Assembly: GCF_016786325.1 (NCBI RefSeq)
Contig: NZ_JADWYU010000175.1
Coordinates: 1 to 33,228 of the forward strand
Length of the DNA stretch: 33,228 bases
Direction: 5' to 3'
DNA from: Frankia nepalensis
GTDB lineage: Bacteria; Actinomycetota; Actinomycetes; Frankiales; Frankiaceae
Shown here: piece by piece, positions 33,029 through 33,228 of the stretch
Position numbering within the stretch: the stretch's first letter is position 1
Layout of the letters: each line of letters opens with the position of its first letter
Notes under the pieces: model-generated
What the model was told of the DNA's origin: nothing
Databases searched by the model: none
What the model saw: only the letters and a program-made list of their open reading frames with translations
Translations under genes and position numbers: made by a program

Positions 33029-33228
33029 GTGGTGGTGGCGGTGACGACTGGGCGTGGCCTGGTCGATGATGTCCGGGTGGACGAGCGTGAGAACGGTGGC
33101 GGGCGGCCGGATCCCGAGGTGGAGCCGAAGGCGCGGCGGCGGGCGTTCTCTCCGGGGTACAAGCTGCGGATTCTCGCGGAGTACGAGGCGGCGACGGGCC
33201 CGGGTGCGAAGGGTGCGATCCTGCGCCG
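33029..33228 (+). CDS. IS3-type transposase OrfA, 5' part (runs off the window)
   Basis: GTG 33029 follows GGGAGAGGAAG and opens a frame to the window end (66 codons). After a variable leader it reads RRRAFSPGYKLRILAEYEAA then GAKGAILR, the N-terminal HTH of IS3/IS911-type OrfA transposases. The IS end must lie between the truncated HerA-like frame (last family-like residue near 32960) and 33029; the AT-richer stretch 32962-33001 is the likely terminal region, but I cannot define the inverted repeat with only one end in view. Confidence 0.78.
   Translation, partial: MVVAVTTGRGLVDDVRVDERENGGGRPDPEVEPKARRRAFSPGYKLRILAEYEAATGPGAKGAILR

Noticed and set aside
1-33228. CRISPR arrays, rRNA or tRNA genes
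   Set aside because: No regularly spaced direct repeats with variable spacers and no tRNA T-loop or rRNA-like sequence were noticed on reading; a covariance-model scan would be needed to exclude a divergent tRNA.

Overview
The window is very GC-rich DNA with actinobacterial gene styles: many GTG starts, ATGA/GTGA stop-start overlaps, and FxsT-like, DUF2637 and XRE-TPR protein types. A filamentous actinomycete such as Frankia or a Streptomyces relative fits best, but no rRNA, tRNA or other marker fixes the genus. It is an accessory region built from at least three blocks: a conflict/signalling cassette, a conjugative-element-like transfer and regulation block, and a patchwork of small enzymes, broken genes and an IS-damaged ATPase.

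Block 1 (1-9.2 kb). A helical-repeat protein (plus strand) converges on a tightly coupled three-gene minus-strand operon: a VMAP-like protein, a MoxR-type AAA+ ATPase, and a 1494-residue protein joining a vWA domain, a STAND (NB-ARC-like) NTPase and TPRs. This is the architecture of the vWA-MoxR-VMAP ternary conflict systems, with the vWA part fused to an FxsT-like NTPase-TPR module. About 1 kb without a convincing gene follows.

Block 2 (10.2-22.1 kb). A NADAR-domain protein precedes a TrwC-type relaxase-helicase with an excisionase-like HTH inserted between its catalytic tyrosines and its HUH motif. Then come a DUF2637 (spread-protein-like) membrane protein, a degenerate serine-resolvase-like protein, a divergent GntR-UTRA regulator with two palindromes 20 bp apart, an excisionase remnant, a small P-loop kinase, and a coupled zinc-ribbon/XRE-TPR regulator plus NUDIX hydrolase pair that recalls the pSAM2 immunity factor Pif. 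Two 12-bp-period arrays lie in this block and are candidates for transfer or replication sites. No integrase or att site is visible, so the element boundaries are unknown.

Block 3 (22.3-26.8 kb). A plus-strand run encodes a second degenerate resolvase-like protein, an RsbW-like ATPase, an HhH-GPD DNA glycosylase-like protein, a B12-binding radical SAM enzyme and a dTMP-kinase-like protein, converging on a CYTH protein. Overlapping starts and stops suggest two transcription units. Glycosylase, radical SAM and nucleotide kinase together are the best candidate for an undescribed DNA- or nucleotide-related pathway.

Block 4 (27-33.2 kb). A deletion scar joins a GNAT 5' fragment to a SLOG-like 3' fragment. 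Next are a coupled XRE-TPR regulator and flavoprotein, a HerA/DptH-like ATPase with a PD-(D/E)XK-like motif that has lost its 5' end, and the start of an IS3-type transposase running off the right edge.
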